DNA of 64,000 bases, from the NCBI RefSeq assembly GCF_008386315.1, contig NZ_CP043808.1:992001-1056000 (forward strand), written 5' to 3'. Under the pieces are notes generated by a model that had not been told where the DNA came from, did not search any database, and worked only from the letters and a program-made list of their open reading frames with translations. Origin of the DNA: Serinicoccus marinus DSM 15273. GTDB lineage: Bacteria; Actinomycetota; Actinomycetes; Actinomycetales; Dermatophilaceae. A program made the position numbers and the translations under genes. Below are positions 1 to 8,264 of the stretch, piece by piece (positions within the stretch are counted from its first letter, which is position 1; every line of letters starts with the position of its first letter).

Positions 1-155
1 AGACCCAGGAGATGCTCGACTTCTGCGGCGAGCACGGCATCACCGCCACGGTCGAGGTCATCGACGCCGGTCAGGTCGACGACTACTACGACAAGGTCGT
101 CGACGGCCAGGTGCGCTATCGCGCCGTCATCGACACCGAGACGCTGGCGGGCTGA
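1..155 (+). CDS. Zinc-dependent alcohol dehydrogenase, C-terminal end (partial)
   Basis: Only the last 50 codons are in the window, read in frame from base 3 to the TGA at 153-155. The peptide (MLDFCGEHGIT, then VIDAGQVDDYYDKVV and VRYRAVIDTETLAG) matches the C-terminus of the cinnamyl/NADP-dependent zinc alcohol dehydrogenase family, where this stretch closes the nucleotide-binding domain. Those enzymes are cytoplasmic NAD(P)H-dependent aldehyde/alcohol oxidoreductases. The catalytic zinc ligands and the Rossmann motif lie outside the window, so substrate and cofactor cannot be judged. Confidence 0.75.
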   Translation, partial: TQEMLDFCGEHGITATVEVIDAGQVDDYYDKVVDGQVRYRAVIDTETLAG

Positions 156-191
156 GCCCGGCGGAGTCTTCCTGACCATCCCTGCCTGCCA

Positions 192-265
192 GGACCGACG
201 TCGGGGTAGCCAGACCTCCATCGGCGTACTTCCCGATGAGGCTTGTGCTATCCCGACATCGGTCC
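192..265. repeat. 74-bp palindromic intergenic repeat, copy 1
   Basis: Two arms of about 33 nt (GGACCGACGTCGGGGTAGCC... and ...GCTATCCCGACATCGGTCC) are imperfect reverse complements around an eight-base loop. The same 74-base element occurs at 1900-1973 and 25876-25949. This copy lies between the convergent 3' ends of the dehydrogenase gene and the DUF5129-like gene, so it may act as a bidirectional terminator or mRNA-stabilising hairpin. Function is inference; the repeat and its symmetry are seen directly. Confidence 0.85.
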
Positions 266-300
266 CGCGCAGGCGACGAGGGATCGAGTGAGCAGCCGCC

Positions 301-1800
301 TCAGAAGCTCGAGGAGCTCCCGGCCCCGCTGAAGCTCCCGCCGGAGTAGCCGGAGGTGCCGCCGCCCCCGGAGCTCGCCGCGATCTGCTGCGTGCCCTCC
401 GACACCCCGGTGCTCATCGCCGCGACCGGGAAGAAGGCCCACGCCGGGTAGGCGGTCCCGATGATCGATGGACCGGGGCGGGCCTCGTCGCGCTGCCGGG
501 CCAGCGTGGTGCGCAGCGTCTCGCGCTGGGTCTCGTCCTGGCCCACCACCTGCACCACGCTCTCGGAGAGCTCGTCGAGATGCCCGCTGAGTCGGTCGCG
601 GGTGTCGCGCACGGCGTCCAACGCGTCGTCCGGCGACACCTCACCGCGCTCGAGACCGTGCTGGACCTCGTCCAACCGGGTCAGTGCAGCTGTCGCGAAA
701 CCCCTCAGCGTCTCTCCCTCGGGGAGGTCGCGCGCCTCCTCCGGCAGCTCCTCCTCCAGCAGCGGCGTGACCCGCTTCAGGTCTTCCCGGACGGGGTCGA
801 CCTGCCGCGCCCAGGCATCTCGCCAGTCGGCGTCCTGGGTGAGGAAGATCGCCGTGTCGGCGATGGCGTCGTCGAGGTGGTCGAGCTCGACCGCCTTCTC
901 CTGGTATGCCGTCAGCTCGGACGCGACCGGCTTGCGGTTGAAGGTCGACGGCGCCAGCTGGGCGGCCCGTTGCTCCAACTCGGTCAGCTCGCGGACGCCA
1001 CGCCGGTAGTCGTCGAAGCGACGCAGCACCTCGAAGCCGTAGCGCGAGTCATCGGGGATCCTCTTGGCGTGACGCTCGGTGTCGGCGGCGTCGCGCTTGA
1101 CGTCCGCGACGCGCCGGTCGGCGTCCTCCTTCATCCGTCGGCTCCCGGCGGACCGCGCGACGCCGACGCCGACCCAGGTCGCGCCGGCGATGAGGGCCAC
1201 GACAGAGCCCAAGATGCCCAGGACCACGCCGCCGGCGCTGCGCATGAATGGCGCGTTGATCCGGTCCGCTCCCTCCTCCAGGCCGGCCACCGCGCCGTCG
1301 GTCCACCGCGCTGATCGGAAGTCGTCCTTCGTGGCCTCCTGGATGTCCAGCTGCTCCTCGTCGCCGACGGCGCGGTCGTCGCCGAAGTAGGTGCCCACCA
1401 GGCGGGCCTCGGGGTCGACCGCCAGCACGAACAGCCCGTCGGCCCAACGCTGCCCGTCCTCGCTCAGCCACTCCGGGCGGCTCCCGCGTGCGTGGTCGAG
1501 CACCGCGCGGTTGAGCGACTGGTCATCGGCGTCGCTGCCACCGCGATAGGTGAAGACGGCAAGCTCGGTGGGGTCGTGGAACTCCAGCTCCTCGACCGCC
1601 GCGTCCAGCCGGTCCACCTCCATGATCTGTGCCGTGTCGTCCACGGTCAGGCCGGTGGCTGCGTCATCTGGTGCCTGGGCGAGGAACAGCCCCAGGCTGG
1701 TCCCGGCGACTGCGAGCACGCCGACCGTGGCCAGACCGGCCCGACCGGCGTTCGGCAACCCTCGGTGCCGGGCGGGCTCGGTGGGATGCGTGATCGTCAT
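301..1800 (-). CDS. DUF5129-like membrane protein with Gly/Ser tail
   Basis: A 499-residue protein. A hydrophobic segment near residues 20-41 is followed by an extracytoplasmic domain of about 145 residues. A second membrane segment lies near 188-214 (GGVVLGILGSVVALIAGATW). The long rest is a charged, helical, probably cytoplasmic region rich in Arg, Glu and Asp. The end is a flexible SGGGGTSGYSGGSFSGAGSSSSF-type tail. The architecture, including a TPM-like first domain and the GGSFSG tail, resembles actinobacterial DUF5129 proteins, whose function is unknown. The gene is flanked by repeat copies 1 and 2, and a decayed paralogue tail lies at 2305-2460. The family assignment is from memory of the architecture only. 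Confidence 0.7.
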   Translation of the reverse strand: MTITHPTEPARHRGLPNAGRAGLATVGVLAVAGTSLGLFLAQAPDDAATGLTVDDTAQIMEVDRLDAAVEELEFHDPTELAVFTYRGGSDADDQSLNRAVLDHARGSRPEWLSEDGQRWADGLFVLAVDPEARLVGTYFGDDRAVGDEEQLDIQEATKDDFRSARWTDGAVAGLEEGADRINAPFMRSAGGVVLGILGSVVALIAGATWVGVGVARSAGSRRMKEDADRRVADVKRDAADTERHAKRIPDDSRYGFEVLRRFDDYRRGVRELTELEQRAAQLAPSTFNRKPVASELTAYQEKAVELDHLDDAIADTAIFLTQDADWRDAWARQVDPVREDLKRVTPLLEEELPEEARDLPEGETLRGFATAALTRLDEVQHGLERGEVSPDDALDAVRDTRDRLSGHLDELSESVVQVVGQDETQRETLRTTLARQRDEARPGPSIIGTAYPAWAFFPVAAMSTGVSEGTQQIAASSGGGGTSGYSGGSFSGAGSSSSF

Positions 1801-1899
1801 GGTCCCACTCTGCCCCGTCGGCGTGCGCTACACATCGGCCACCCGGCGGACACCCCTCCGCCGCAGGGGCGATCTCCCCGAGATGAGCCCTGCTGTCGA

Positions 1900-1973
1900 C
1901 AACCGACCACGGGATAGCTGGACCTCCATCGGCGAACTTCCCAATGGAGGTCCTGCTGTCCCGACGCTGGTCT
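1900..1973. repeat. 74-bp palindromic intergenic repeat, copy 2
   Basis: This is the most diverged of the three copies at its outer edge. The core is well kept: GGACCTCCATCGG on the left pairs with CCAATGGAGGTCC on the right around GCGAACTT-like loop bases. It lies just past the 3' end of the small membrane protein gene (1999-2181) and upstream of the DUF5129-like gene. Like the other copies, it therefore sits at a gene end. Confidence 0.8.
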
Positions 1974-1998
1974 CAGGGAGGAGTCGAGGAGGAGGGGC

Positions 1999-2181
1999 TC
2001 ACCGGCCGGAGTCCGCGGAACTGCCGGGGCGCCAGCCGAAGGCGAGGGCGATGCCGGTGGCGGCATAGAGCCAGTTGTCCAGCGCCAGTGCGAGAGCCAC
2101 GCCGCAGGTCAGCCCGAGGACGAGCAGCTGCGAGCCGCGGGTGTCGGTCGAGGTGCTCGTGGTCGTCTTCGTGGTGTTCAT
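1999..2181 (-). CDS. Small Thr-rich membrane protein
   Basis: A 60-residue protein: a threonine/serine-rich N-terminus (MNTTKTTTSTSTDTRG), two closely spaced hydrophobic stretches (LLVLGLTCGVALALAL and WLYAATGIALAFGW) and a short Gly/Ser tail. The ATG at 2181 is preferred over the GTG 21 bases upstream because a GGTGGAG purine stretch sits just before it. The pattern suggests a small hairpin-type membrane protein. No family is recognised. It is oriented like the DUF5129-like gene downstream and may be its partner, but repeat copy 2 lies between them. Confidence 0.5.
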   Translation of the reverse strand: MNTTKTTTSTSTDTRGSQLLVLGLTCGVALALALDNWLYAATGIALAFGWRPGSSADSGR

Positions 2182-2304
2182 GGCTCCACCCTGTGCGACC
2201 ACGGCCGCGTCCGTCGTCGCACCGCGGGCTGAACCTGCGTCATACCCGGGTATGCGCTGCCTCCCGCGACCGGCAGGCGGTGGACCGCGGCGTGTCCGAC
2301 CTGC

Positions 2305-2460
2305 TCAGAACCGCGAGGAGCTGCGTGCGCCGCTGAAGCTGCCGCCACTGCTGCTGCTGTCGCCCGACGTGGGCCCGCCGCTGGAGCCTGCTCGGCTCTG
2401 CTGGAGCGCGCTCGCGCCCGCGGTCAGGCCGCTGCGGGGGTGAGCCGGTGCCCGCCGAGC
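2305..2460 (-). pseudogene. Decayed C-terminal remnant of a DUF5129-like paralogue
   Basis: On the minus strand this open stretch ends in SSSSGGSFSGARSSSRF and a stop. That closely matches the tail of the intact gene at 301-1800 (GGSFSGAGSSSSF). The DNA at the two stops also matches: the bases after 2305 and after 301 agree at about four of five positions over some 42 bases. Upstream, the frame is closed by a TGA at 2463-2461 with no start or transmembrane region in between, so only about 50 codons survive. This suggests a tandem duplicate that was largely deleted. Confidence 0.6.
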
Positions 2461-2597
2461 TCAGCCGCGCCGAGCTCGTGGTGGGGCATGCCCGGGGCGG
2501 GGCCCTGTCGTTCGTGCTCGTCGTCGACGTGGACGAGTTCGCGACCTGCCGCGCGAGCACGCTGCGCTACGAGGCGACCGCCACGCGGTCGGGGTGA
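2448..2597 (+). CDS. Possible small protein, unknown
   Basis: A 49-codon frame (GTG start, TGA at 2595-2597) with G or C in almost every third position, as in the real genes here. The peptide begins MPAELSRAELVVGHARGG and continues with LSFVLVVDVDEFATC. A GGGGGTGA purine stretch lies seven to ten bases before the GTG. No family is recognised. It could be a genuine small gene or a fragment left by the deletion that removed the neighbouring paralogue. Confidence 0.3.
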   Translation: MPAELSRAELVVGHARGGALSFVLVVDVDEFATCRASTLRYEATATRSG

Positions 2598-2662
2598 CCT
2601 GCGCGGTGTCGGTGGCGGGTCGTAGGTTGGTGACCGGCATACCCCCGACGACAGGAACCTGC

Positions 2663-3137
2663 ATGGTCACCGACAACGGCCCCCGGCCCAACGCCTTCGA
2701 CATCGAGACCGAGACGCGCGCCAACGACACCTATCGCACGGTCGCCCTGGACCGGGAAGTACCTCCAGGTCACCCTGATGTCGATCCCGCCGGGGGAGTC
2801 CATCGGGCTGGAGGCGCACCCGGAGACCGACCAGTTCCTGCGCCTCGACTCCGGTCAGGGACGCTGCGTCATGGGTCCCGCGGAGGACGACCTCAGCTTC
2901 ACCCAGGACGTCAGCGACGGGTGGGCGATCCAGGTGCCCGCCGGCACCTGGCACGACGTCATCAACACCGGCGAGGAGCCGATGCGGCTCTATGCCGTGT
3001 ATGCCCCGACCCACCACGCCCAGGGCATCGTCCAGGACACGGCCGAGCAGGCCGAGGCCGACGAGGACTCCGGCAAGGACTCCCCGCCGGAGTGGAGCGT
3101 GCAGCCGGGAGAGGGCGAGGACGACCTCAAGGGGTGA
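2663..3137 (+). CDS. Cupin-domain protein, frameshifted near 2750
   Basis: A cupin-fold protein of the small stand-alone type often annotated as a mannose-6-phosphate-isomerase-like cupin. The N-terminus (MVTDNGPRPNAFDIETET) reads from ATG 2663 behind an AGGA site. The body reads one frame over: LMSIPPGESIGLEAHPETDQ, then VPAGTWHDVINTGEEPMRLY. These give the two cupin histidine-containing motifs. The frames join if one C is removed from the CCC at about 2747-2749, giving TVAWTGKYLQVTL. The gene is therefore either a +1 frameshift mutant or carries a sequence error. The C-terminus is acidic. Substrate unknown. Confidence 0.75.
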
Positions 3138-3215
3138 GCGAGACCGGTCCGCGCCCGCGCGCCGGTCGTGCCGCCCCGTCGTGCGGACCGCCGGCCACGG
3201 GGGCAGGATCTCCCT

Positions 3216-4118
3216 ATGCCCAGCACCAGCGATCAGCTGACCTTCGACGACCCGACCACCCGTCATCCCCGGATCTCGCCGCCCGAGCAGGACCAGCCCA
3301 TGCCTGGGCTGGACGCCGAGCTCGATCCGCCGGCTGACCGGGGCGAGACGTCCTACCGTGGCACCGGCAGGCTGACCGGCCGTCGTGCCCTCGTCACCGG
3401 TGGTGACTCCGGCATCGGCGGCGCCGTCGCCATCGCCTACGCCCGTGAGGGCGCCGACGTGGCGATCAACTACCTGCCGGACGAGCAGGAGGACGCCGAC
3501 CGCATCCGCGAGCTCGTCGAGGCGGAGGGTCGGGTCTGCGAGCAGCTGCCCGGTGACGTCACCAACCGCGAGACGGCCCAGCGCATCGTCGACCAGGCCG
3601 CCGACAAGCTCGGTGGACTCGACGTGCTCGTCGTCAACGCGGGCAAGCAGGTCAGCACCCCGTCGATCGAGGAGATCAGCGACGAGCAGTTCGACCTCAC
3701 GGTCAAGACCAACATCTACGCGATGTTCTGGATGTGTCGGGCGGCGGTGGGGCACCTGGGGCCGGGGTCGACGATCATCCTGTCCAGCTCGATCCAGGCC
3801 TACAGCCCCAGCGAGCACCTGCTCGACTACGCCATGACCAAGGGTGCGATGAACACCTTCGGCAAGGGCCTGGCCAAGCAGCTGGCGCCGAAGGGGGTCC
3901 GCGTCAACATCGTCGCTCCCGGCCCCATCTGGACGCCGCTGCAGGTAGTGCAGGGTCAGCCCAAGGACGCCATCCCGGAGTTCGGCCTGGGGCAACCTCT
4001 CGGCCGTGCCGGCCAGCCGGTCGAGCTCGCCCCCGCCTACGTCTTCCTGGCGTCACCGGAGAGCAGCTACGTGGTCGGCGAGACGCTCAACGTCAACGGC
4101 GGCGCCGACAGTCCGTGA
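3216..4118 (+). CDS. Short-chain dehydrogenase/reductase (YghA/YdaD-like)
   Basis: A 300-residue SDR oxidoreductase. About 50 disordered N-terminal residues are followed by a Rossmann fold with the TGGDSGIG cofactor loop, NAG (VVNAGKQ), the catalytic serine in ILSSSIQAYSP and the YAMTK catalytic Tyr-Lys pair, then PGPIWTPLQ and a C-terminal GETLNVNGG. The extended N-terminus and the HLLDYAMTKGA sequence are typical of the general-stress SDRs related to YghA and YdaD, which are cytosolic NAD(P)-dependent enzymes with poorly defined substrates. ATG 3216 is chosen over the longer upstream frame because a CAGGAT -10-like hexamer lies six bases before it, suggesting a leaderless or short-leader message. 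Confidence 0.85.
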   Translation: MPSTSDQLTFDDPTTRHPRISPPEQDQPMPGLDAELDPPADRGETSYRGTGRLTGRRALVTGGDSGIGGAVAIAYAREGADVAINYLPDEQEDADRIRELVEAEGRVCEQLPGDVTNRETAQRIVDQAADKLGGLDVLVVNAGKQVSTPSIEEISDEQFDLTVKTNIYAMFWMCRAAVGHLGPGSTIILSSSIQAYSPSEHLLDYAMTKGAMNTFGKGLAKQLAPKGVRVNIVAPGPIWTPLQVVQGQPKDAIPEFGLGQPLGRAGQPVELAPAYVFLASPESSYVVGETLNVNGGADSP

Positions 4119-4130
4119 CACGCGGTGTGA

Positions 4131-4184
4131 GCCGGACGGGCCGCAATTCCGCGATGGCGTCGCAGGATCGCGAGGACGTCCGGC
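4131..4184. terminator. Nested hairpin between convergent genes
   Basis: GCCGGACG (4131-4138) pairs with CGTCCGGC (4177-4184). Inside that, CGCGAT (4150-4155) pairs with ATCGCG (4167-4172). It lies between the SDR stop at 4118 and the convergent gene ending at 4200, with no U tract. A bidirectional terminator is inferred from position and symmetry. Confidence 0.5.
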
Positions 4185-4199
4185 GGTGGTGACCGACGC

Positions 4200-5009
4200 T
4201 CAGTCGCGCCGGTAGGGGTCGCGCGGGGCGCCACCCTCGTTTGGTGCGGCGCCCGGGGCCGGGGGAGGCGGGGGAACGCCCTGCCCCTGTGACTGTCCGT
4301 AGCCCTGTGACGGTCCGTAGCCCTGCGACTGGCCGTAGCCCTGGGTAGGCGGCTGCCCGGCTCCGCTGCCCGGCTGCTGGCCGTACCCCTGGTGCCCGTA
4401 GCCCTGTTGCGGGTAGGGCTGCTGCCCGGGGCCGTAGCCGTAGCCGCCCTGCGGGTTCTGCGCGGCCCGCTTGTCCCGGCCGCGGCCGACGAGCCACATG
4501 ATGAGCCCGACGACAGTGAGCAGCAGCAGCGGGATGAGGGCCACCGCAGCCAGGGCGCCGAACGCGATGGCGACGAAGGTGCTGGCCGCGAGGTTCGGGG
4601 ACAGGGCGGTCTGTCCGCCCTCGCAGGTGAAGGTGTGCTCACCGGTGCTGGTGGCCGTGTAGGTCCCCACGGTCGTCGCCTGCACCTGCGGCTCCTGCCC
4701 GGTGCTCAGGTCGTCGGCCGCCTGCAGCGTCTCCTCGCTGCCGTCCGGCAGGGTGACGGTGCACGCGACGTCACCACCGGAGCCCTCGCTGAAGACGTAG
4801 CGCAGGTCCCCCTCCTCCATGGACACCGTGGCCTGACCGCCCTCCATCGTCAGGTCGTCCTCCATGTCGCCGAAGGCGCGGACGCCGGCCACGGCTCCCC
4901 AGGCGACGATCGCGCCGGCGATGATGGACAGGACCAGGCCGATGATGAACATCCACTTGCCGGCTGTGGTCAGGCCGCTGCGCCGGGCGGGCGGGGTCGC
5001 ATACGTCAT
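4200..5009 (-). CDS. Two-cysteine membrane protein with GYGQ-rich tail
   Basis: A 269-residue protein. A membrane segment near residues 18-43 ([20 protein letters not shown]) precedes an extracytoplasmic beta-like domain with two cysteines ([12 protein letters not shown] and HTFTCEGGQ), probably a disulfide. A second membrane segment lies near 140-170, followed by a long cytoplasmic tail of [12 protein letters not shown] repeats and polyproline. No function is known. The same architecture and cysteine spacing recur in the genes at 8735-9625, 23862-24491 and 36825-37469. The start ATG is six bases after a TATGGT -10 hexamer, so the mRNA is probably leaderless. The gene is divergent from the kinase at 5059. 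Confidence 0.7.
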   Translation of the reverse strand: MTYATPPARRSGLTTAGKWMFIIGLVLSIIAGAIVAWGAVAGVRAFGDMEDDLTMEGGQATVSMEEGDLRYVFSEGSGGDVACTVTLPDGSEETLQAADDLSTGQEPQVQATTVGTYTATSTGEHTFTCEGGQTALSPNLAASTFVAIAFGALAAVALIPLLLLTVVGLIMWLVGRGRDKRAAQNPQGGYGYGPGQQPYPQQGYGHQGYGQQPGSGAGQPPTQGYGQSQGYGPSQGYGQSQGQGVPPPPPAPGAAPNEGGAPRDPYRRD

Positions 5010-5015
5010 GCCAGC

Positions 5016-5021
5016 ACCATA
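5016..5021 (-). promoter_or_regulatory. -10 element of a leaderless transcript
   Basis: On the minus strand, TATGGT ends six bases before the ATG at 5009. No ribosome-binding site is present, which fits transcription beginning at or next to the start codon. Confidence 0.45.
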
Positions 5022-5045
5022 GCGAGATCGGCCGCGGTGGGACTC

Positions 5046-5051
5046 TAGGCT
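5046..5051 (+). promoter_or_regulatory. -10 element of a leaderless transcript (kinase)
   Basis: TAGGCT (TANNNT type) ends seven bases before the GTG start of the kinase gene at 5059. There is no Shine-Dalgarno sequence, so translation from a leaderless message is likely. Confidence 0.5.
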
Positions 5052-5058
5052 GGTCGGC

Positions 5059-6108
5059 GTGGGAGAGGTGCTCGGTGGTCGCTACGAGCTCGTCGACCCC
5101 CTGGGCGAAGGGGGCGCGGGCGTCGTGTGGCGCGCCTGGGACCAGCGCGAGGAGCGCTACGTCGCGGCCAAGGTGCTCCGGCAGAGCGACGCCCCGACGC
5201 TGCTCCGGTTCGTCCGCGAGCAGGCGGTCCGGGTCGAGCACCCGCACGTCCTGACCCCGCTCGGCTGGGCCGGGGACGACGACCGCGTGCTCATCGCCAT
5301 GCCGCTGGTCCGCGGCGGGTCGGTCGCGACCCTCGTGGGCGACCACGGCCCGCTCCCCACGGTCTGGGTCGCGACGCTGCTCGACCAGCTCCTGGACGCG
5401 CTCGCGAGGATCCACGGCGAGGGTCTGGTGCACCGCGACGTCAAGCCGGCCAACCTGCTCCTGGACGCGACCGGCTCGGGCCTCCCGCGGCTGCGGCTCG
5501 CCGACTTCGGCATCGTCACCGGTGTGGACGACCCCCGCCTCACCCACGTCCACCACGCGGTCGGGACGGTCGGGTATGCCGCGCCCGAGACGTTGCGGGT
5601 CGGCTGGGACCCCGACCCCCGGGCCGACCTCTACGCCGCGGGTCTGAGCGCCGCCGAGCTGCTGCTGGCGCAGCGGCCGGACGCCGACACGGTCGGCCCG
5701 CTCGCTGACCTGCTGGTGCGCCAGGGTGTCGACAGCGGCCTCGTCGCGGTCGTGCTCGACCTCGCCGCGGCCGAGCCGGAGGAGCGGTATGCCGACGCCT
5801 CCGCCGCGCGGGAGGCGCTGCGCGCGACCGGCTTGGTCGCCTCGCCGGAGACCTGGGACGCCGGTGAGGTCGAGGTCTTCGACCAGGTCCCCGAGCTGCC
5901 CGCCGGATGGGGCGCGGCCGGGCCGGAGGAGGGGCAGACCGGGCCGACCTCGCGTTCTGGACCTACGGATCTGGGGCCCGTTGCCCAGGAAGCGACGTCC
6001 AGTACAGAAGGTGGCGGCGCGGGGGCGGGCTCACGGCTCGGGATGGCGCTGCTCGGGCTCGGGCTGCTGCTGGTCTTGACCGCGGGCCTGCTCGCGCTGC
6101 TGAGCTGA
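5059..6108 (+). CDS. Transmembrane serine/threonine protein kinase
   Basis: A 349-residue Hanks-type kinase. It has a glycine loop ([13 protein letters not shown]), the ATP lysine in YVAAKVL, the catalytic loop [11 protein letters not shown], the metal-binding DFG (LADFGIVTG) and the APE helix (GYAAPETL). The catalytic domain fills about residues 1-250. A short Pro/Ser/Gly linker and a single C-terminal membrane helix ([19 protein letters not shown]) follow, with almost nothing outside the membrane, so it lacks a PASTA-type sensor. It phosphorylates Ser/Thr on unknown targets. The neighbouring PP2C and FHA genes are possible partners. Confidence 0.9.
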   Translation: MGEVLGGRYELVDPLGEGGAGVVWRAWDQREERYVAAKVLRQSDAPTLLRFVREQAVRVEHPHVLTPLGWAGDDDRVLIAMPLVRGGSVATLVGDHGPLPTVWVATLLDQLLDALARIHGEGLVHRDVKPANLLLDATGSGLPRLRLADFGIVTGVDDPRLTHVHHAVGTVGYAAPETLRVGWDPDPRADLYAAGLSAAELLLAQRPDADTVGPLADLLVRQGVDSGLVAVVLDLAAAEPEERYADASAAREALRATGLVASPETWDAGEVEVFDQVPELPAGWGAAGPEEGQTGPTSRSGPTDLGPVAQEATSSTEGGGAGAGSRLGMALLGLGLLLVLTAGLLALLS

Positions 6109-6167
6109 ACCGGCGCCGCCGACCACACCGGCGGTGGCCCGGGGCCCGATGCCCTCCTTGGGCCGGG

Positions 6168-8087
6168 TCAGGTGCTGAAGCGCCGGCCGCGCACGAGCAG
6201 GTAGCCGCCCACGAGGGCCACCACCAGCCCGAGGCCGGCCAGCACCCAGATGAGGGTCAGCAGCCTGGCGTCGCCACCCTCCGCCGGGGCCGCTGCGCTC
6301 GCGTCCTCGGTCGGATCGGCTTCGGCGCTGCTTTCGTCGTCGCTCTGGTCGGCGCCCGCCTCCGACGAGGACCGTGCCTCCTGCGTGGCGGCCGCGGGCT
6401 GCTCCCCGGCCTCCAGGTAGGTGGGCTCACCGTCGACCTCGCCCAGCACGTCGACCGTGAGCGTGAAGGGGATCGGCGGGGTGGCGCCCGGCTCGTCGCC
6501 GGAGGTCAGGCTGACGACCACGTAGTGGTCGCCCGCCCGGTCGGCGGCGTTCGGGTTGCCCCAGGCCCGGTTGTTCCACTCCACGTCGTAGGACAGGGCG
6601 GCGAAGGTGGTCCGCTCGTCCGGCTGGACCTTCGCGCGCCGGTCATAGCCGTCGGGCTGCCCGAGGTTGTGCAAGGCGTCGCCGCGGTCCGGGCCCACGA
6701 GCCCGATCTCGGCGATCCGCGTCCGGCGCAGGTAGTCGTACAGCTCTTCCGGGGGGTCGGGGAAGTCGACGAGCGCCTCGACGTGCTGCCCCCAGTCCAC
6801 CGGGACGGAGAAGACGAGCACCTCACCCTCGACGATCTCTCCCTCGTACGTCCGCCCCGGCTCGATCGGCTCGGCGTCGTTGAAGGAGGTGCCGCCGACG
6901 ACCTCGCCGTCCGGGTCACCGACGCGGGTTCCCTGCCACTCGTCGTGGTCCAGGTCGTAGGGGAGTAGGTCGGTGCGGGTCGCGGCGGGCTCCTCGCTCA
7001 CCCAGAGCTCGACGGGGAAGCCGTCGAGGGTGGACGTCTGCTGCTCGTTGATCGACAGCAGGAGCTGGTCGTCGAAGCCGCACGGGTCGTCCGGGTCGTG
7101 GTGGTCGGCGAAGCCGGTGACGTCGACCGTGCCGAAGTTGTTGCCTCCCGCATTGCCCCAGGTCATGGCGGTGTTGAAGTCGCACCTCTTACCGTCGAGA
7201 GTCTCCAGCGACAGGTAGAAGGCCGAGAGACCGACGTTCTCGGTGGGGCGCATCGTGGCGCCGACGTGCAGGCTGGTGCCCGGGCTGCTGCGCTCGACGA
7301 GGTAGTAGGTCTTCCGCCGGTCGGCCACGGTGTCGAGATACTGCCCGGTACCGATCACCGGTGCGTCGTTCGGGTTCTCGGTCCCCTGCACCGGCTCGCC
7401 GCTGAGCTGGAACGGGCGGAAGGCCCGGGTCGAGATGCGAGTGAGCGCCGTCGTCAGGCTGTCGGTGTCGTCGGCGTCGTAGTAGGTGCCGCCCGCGACG
7501 TCGGCGACGCACTCCAGCTGGTCCCTCGTCTCCTGGTCCACGCCCAGGCCCACGGTGTGCACGACGAGGTCGAAACCGTCGGCGGTGAGCTCCTCGGCGA
7601 CCTCGCACGGGTCGGGGTCGCACGTGGCGATTCCGTCCGAGACGAGCAGGATCGTTCGGTTGCCCTCCTCGCCGAGGTCGTCCGCGGCCTGCTGCAGCGC
7701 ATACGCGATCGGGGTCTCGCCCAGGGGCTGGTATGCCTCCACGGCGTCGCGCATCGCGTCGGTGTTGCCGCTGCCGAGGGGGACCACGAGCTCACTGTCG
7801 GTGCACTTGTCCTCGCGCGGCTCGTCCAGCGGGACGCTGCCGCCGAAGAGCCGGACGCCGACCTGCTGGTCGGGGTTGAGCCCGTCGACGAGGGTGCCCA
7901 CTGCGGCCTTGGCCGCGTCGATCTTGGGCTCGCCCTCGGCGTCCGGGTCCTCCATCGAGCCCGAGGAGTCCAGCAGCAGGAGCAGCTGGGCGTCGTCGGG
8001 GGAGTCGGTGGTCGACGCGGTGGCGACGCCGGGGGCGAGCAGCACCGCCGTCGCGGCGGCGGTCACGCTGTGGCGGATCCTGGTCAC
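6168..8087 (-). CDS. Secreted, membrane-anchored VWA-domain protein
   Basis: A 639-residue exported protein. A Sec signal peptide (MTRIRHSVTAAATAVLLAPG, ending in ATAS) is followed by a von Willebrand A domain with the MIDAS metal site DSSGSMED near residues 40-47 and the later T and D positions (GETPIAYAL, LVSDGIATCDPDPC). A large beta-rich region, an acidic Ser/Glu linker and a C-terminal membrane helix (LIWVLAGLGLVVALVGGYLLV) followed by basic residues anchor it. It probably binds ligands at the cell surface. The GTG at 8087 is preferred to the upstream ATG because GAGGGG sits six bases before it and the signal peptide then begins correctly. Confidence 0.85.
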   Translation of the reverse strand: MTRIRHSVTAAATAVLLAPGVATASTTDSPDDAQLLLLLDSSGSMEDPDAEGEPKIDAAKAAVGTLVDGLNPDQQVGVRLFGGSVPLDEPREDKCTDSELVVPLGSGNTDAMRDAVEAYQPLGETPIAYALQQAADDLGEEGNRTILLVSDGIATCDPDPCEVAEELTADGFDLVVHTVGLGVDQETRDQLECVADVAGGTYYDADDTDSLTTALTRISTRAFRPFQLSGEPVQGTENPNDAPVIGTGQYLDTVADRRKTYYLVERSSPGTSLHVGATMRPTENVGLSAFYLSLETLDGKRCDFNTAMTWGNAGGNNFGTVDVTGFADHHDPDDPCGFDDQLLLSINEQQTSTLDGFPVELWVSEEPAATRTDLLPYDLDHDEWQGTRVGDPDGEVVGGTSFNDAEPIEPGRTYEGEIVEGEVLVFSVPVDWGQHVEALVDFPDPPEELYDYLRRTRIAEIGLVGPDRGDALHNLGQPDGYDRRAKVQPDERTTFAALSYDVEWNNRAWGNPNAADRAGDHYVVVSLTSGDEPGATPPIPFTLTVDVLGEVDGEPTYLEAGEQPAAATQEARSSSEAGADQSDDESSAEADPTEDASAAAPAEGGDARLLTLIWVLAGLGLVVALVGGYLLVRGRRFST

Positions 8088-8125
8088 GATGGTCCCCTCG
8101 GAAGATGCGAACGTGTGCATTAGCG

Positions 8126-8154
8126 AAAGTAAACGTTCACAGTTGCAAAGTCAA
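8126..8154 (-). promoter_or_regulatory. Sigma-70-type promoter of the VWA gene
   Basis: On the minus strand TTGACT (8154-8149) and TACTTT (8131-8126) are separated by exactly 17 bases, about 40 bases upstream of the GTG start. This AT-rich patch stands out from its surroundings. Confidence 0.55.
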
Positions 8155-8264
8155 CCGGCGGCCCGGATACGGGCGCGGCGGCGCCGTCCCAGCCTAAGGT
8201 GGTCAGGCGCAGGGACCCGGCACGAGGCCGGGGCCCACGGCACAGCGGCGGACAGGAGGACGAG

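Noticed and set aside
2667..3995. Long minus-strand frame through the cupin and SDR genes
   Set aside because: It is antisense to both recognisable genes and contains no family motif.
4290..4400. 18-base tandem repeats as a non-coding element
   Set aside because: They lie in frame and encode the GYGQSQ-type repeats of a membrane protein tail.
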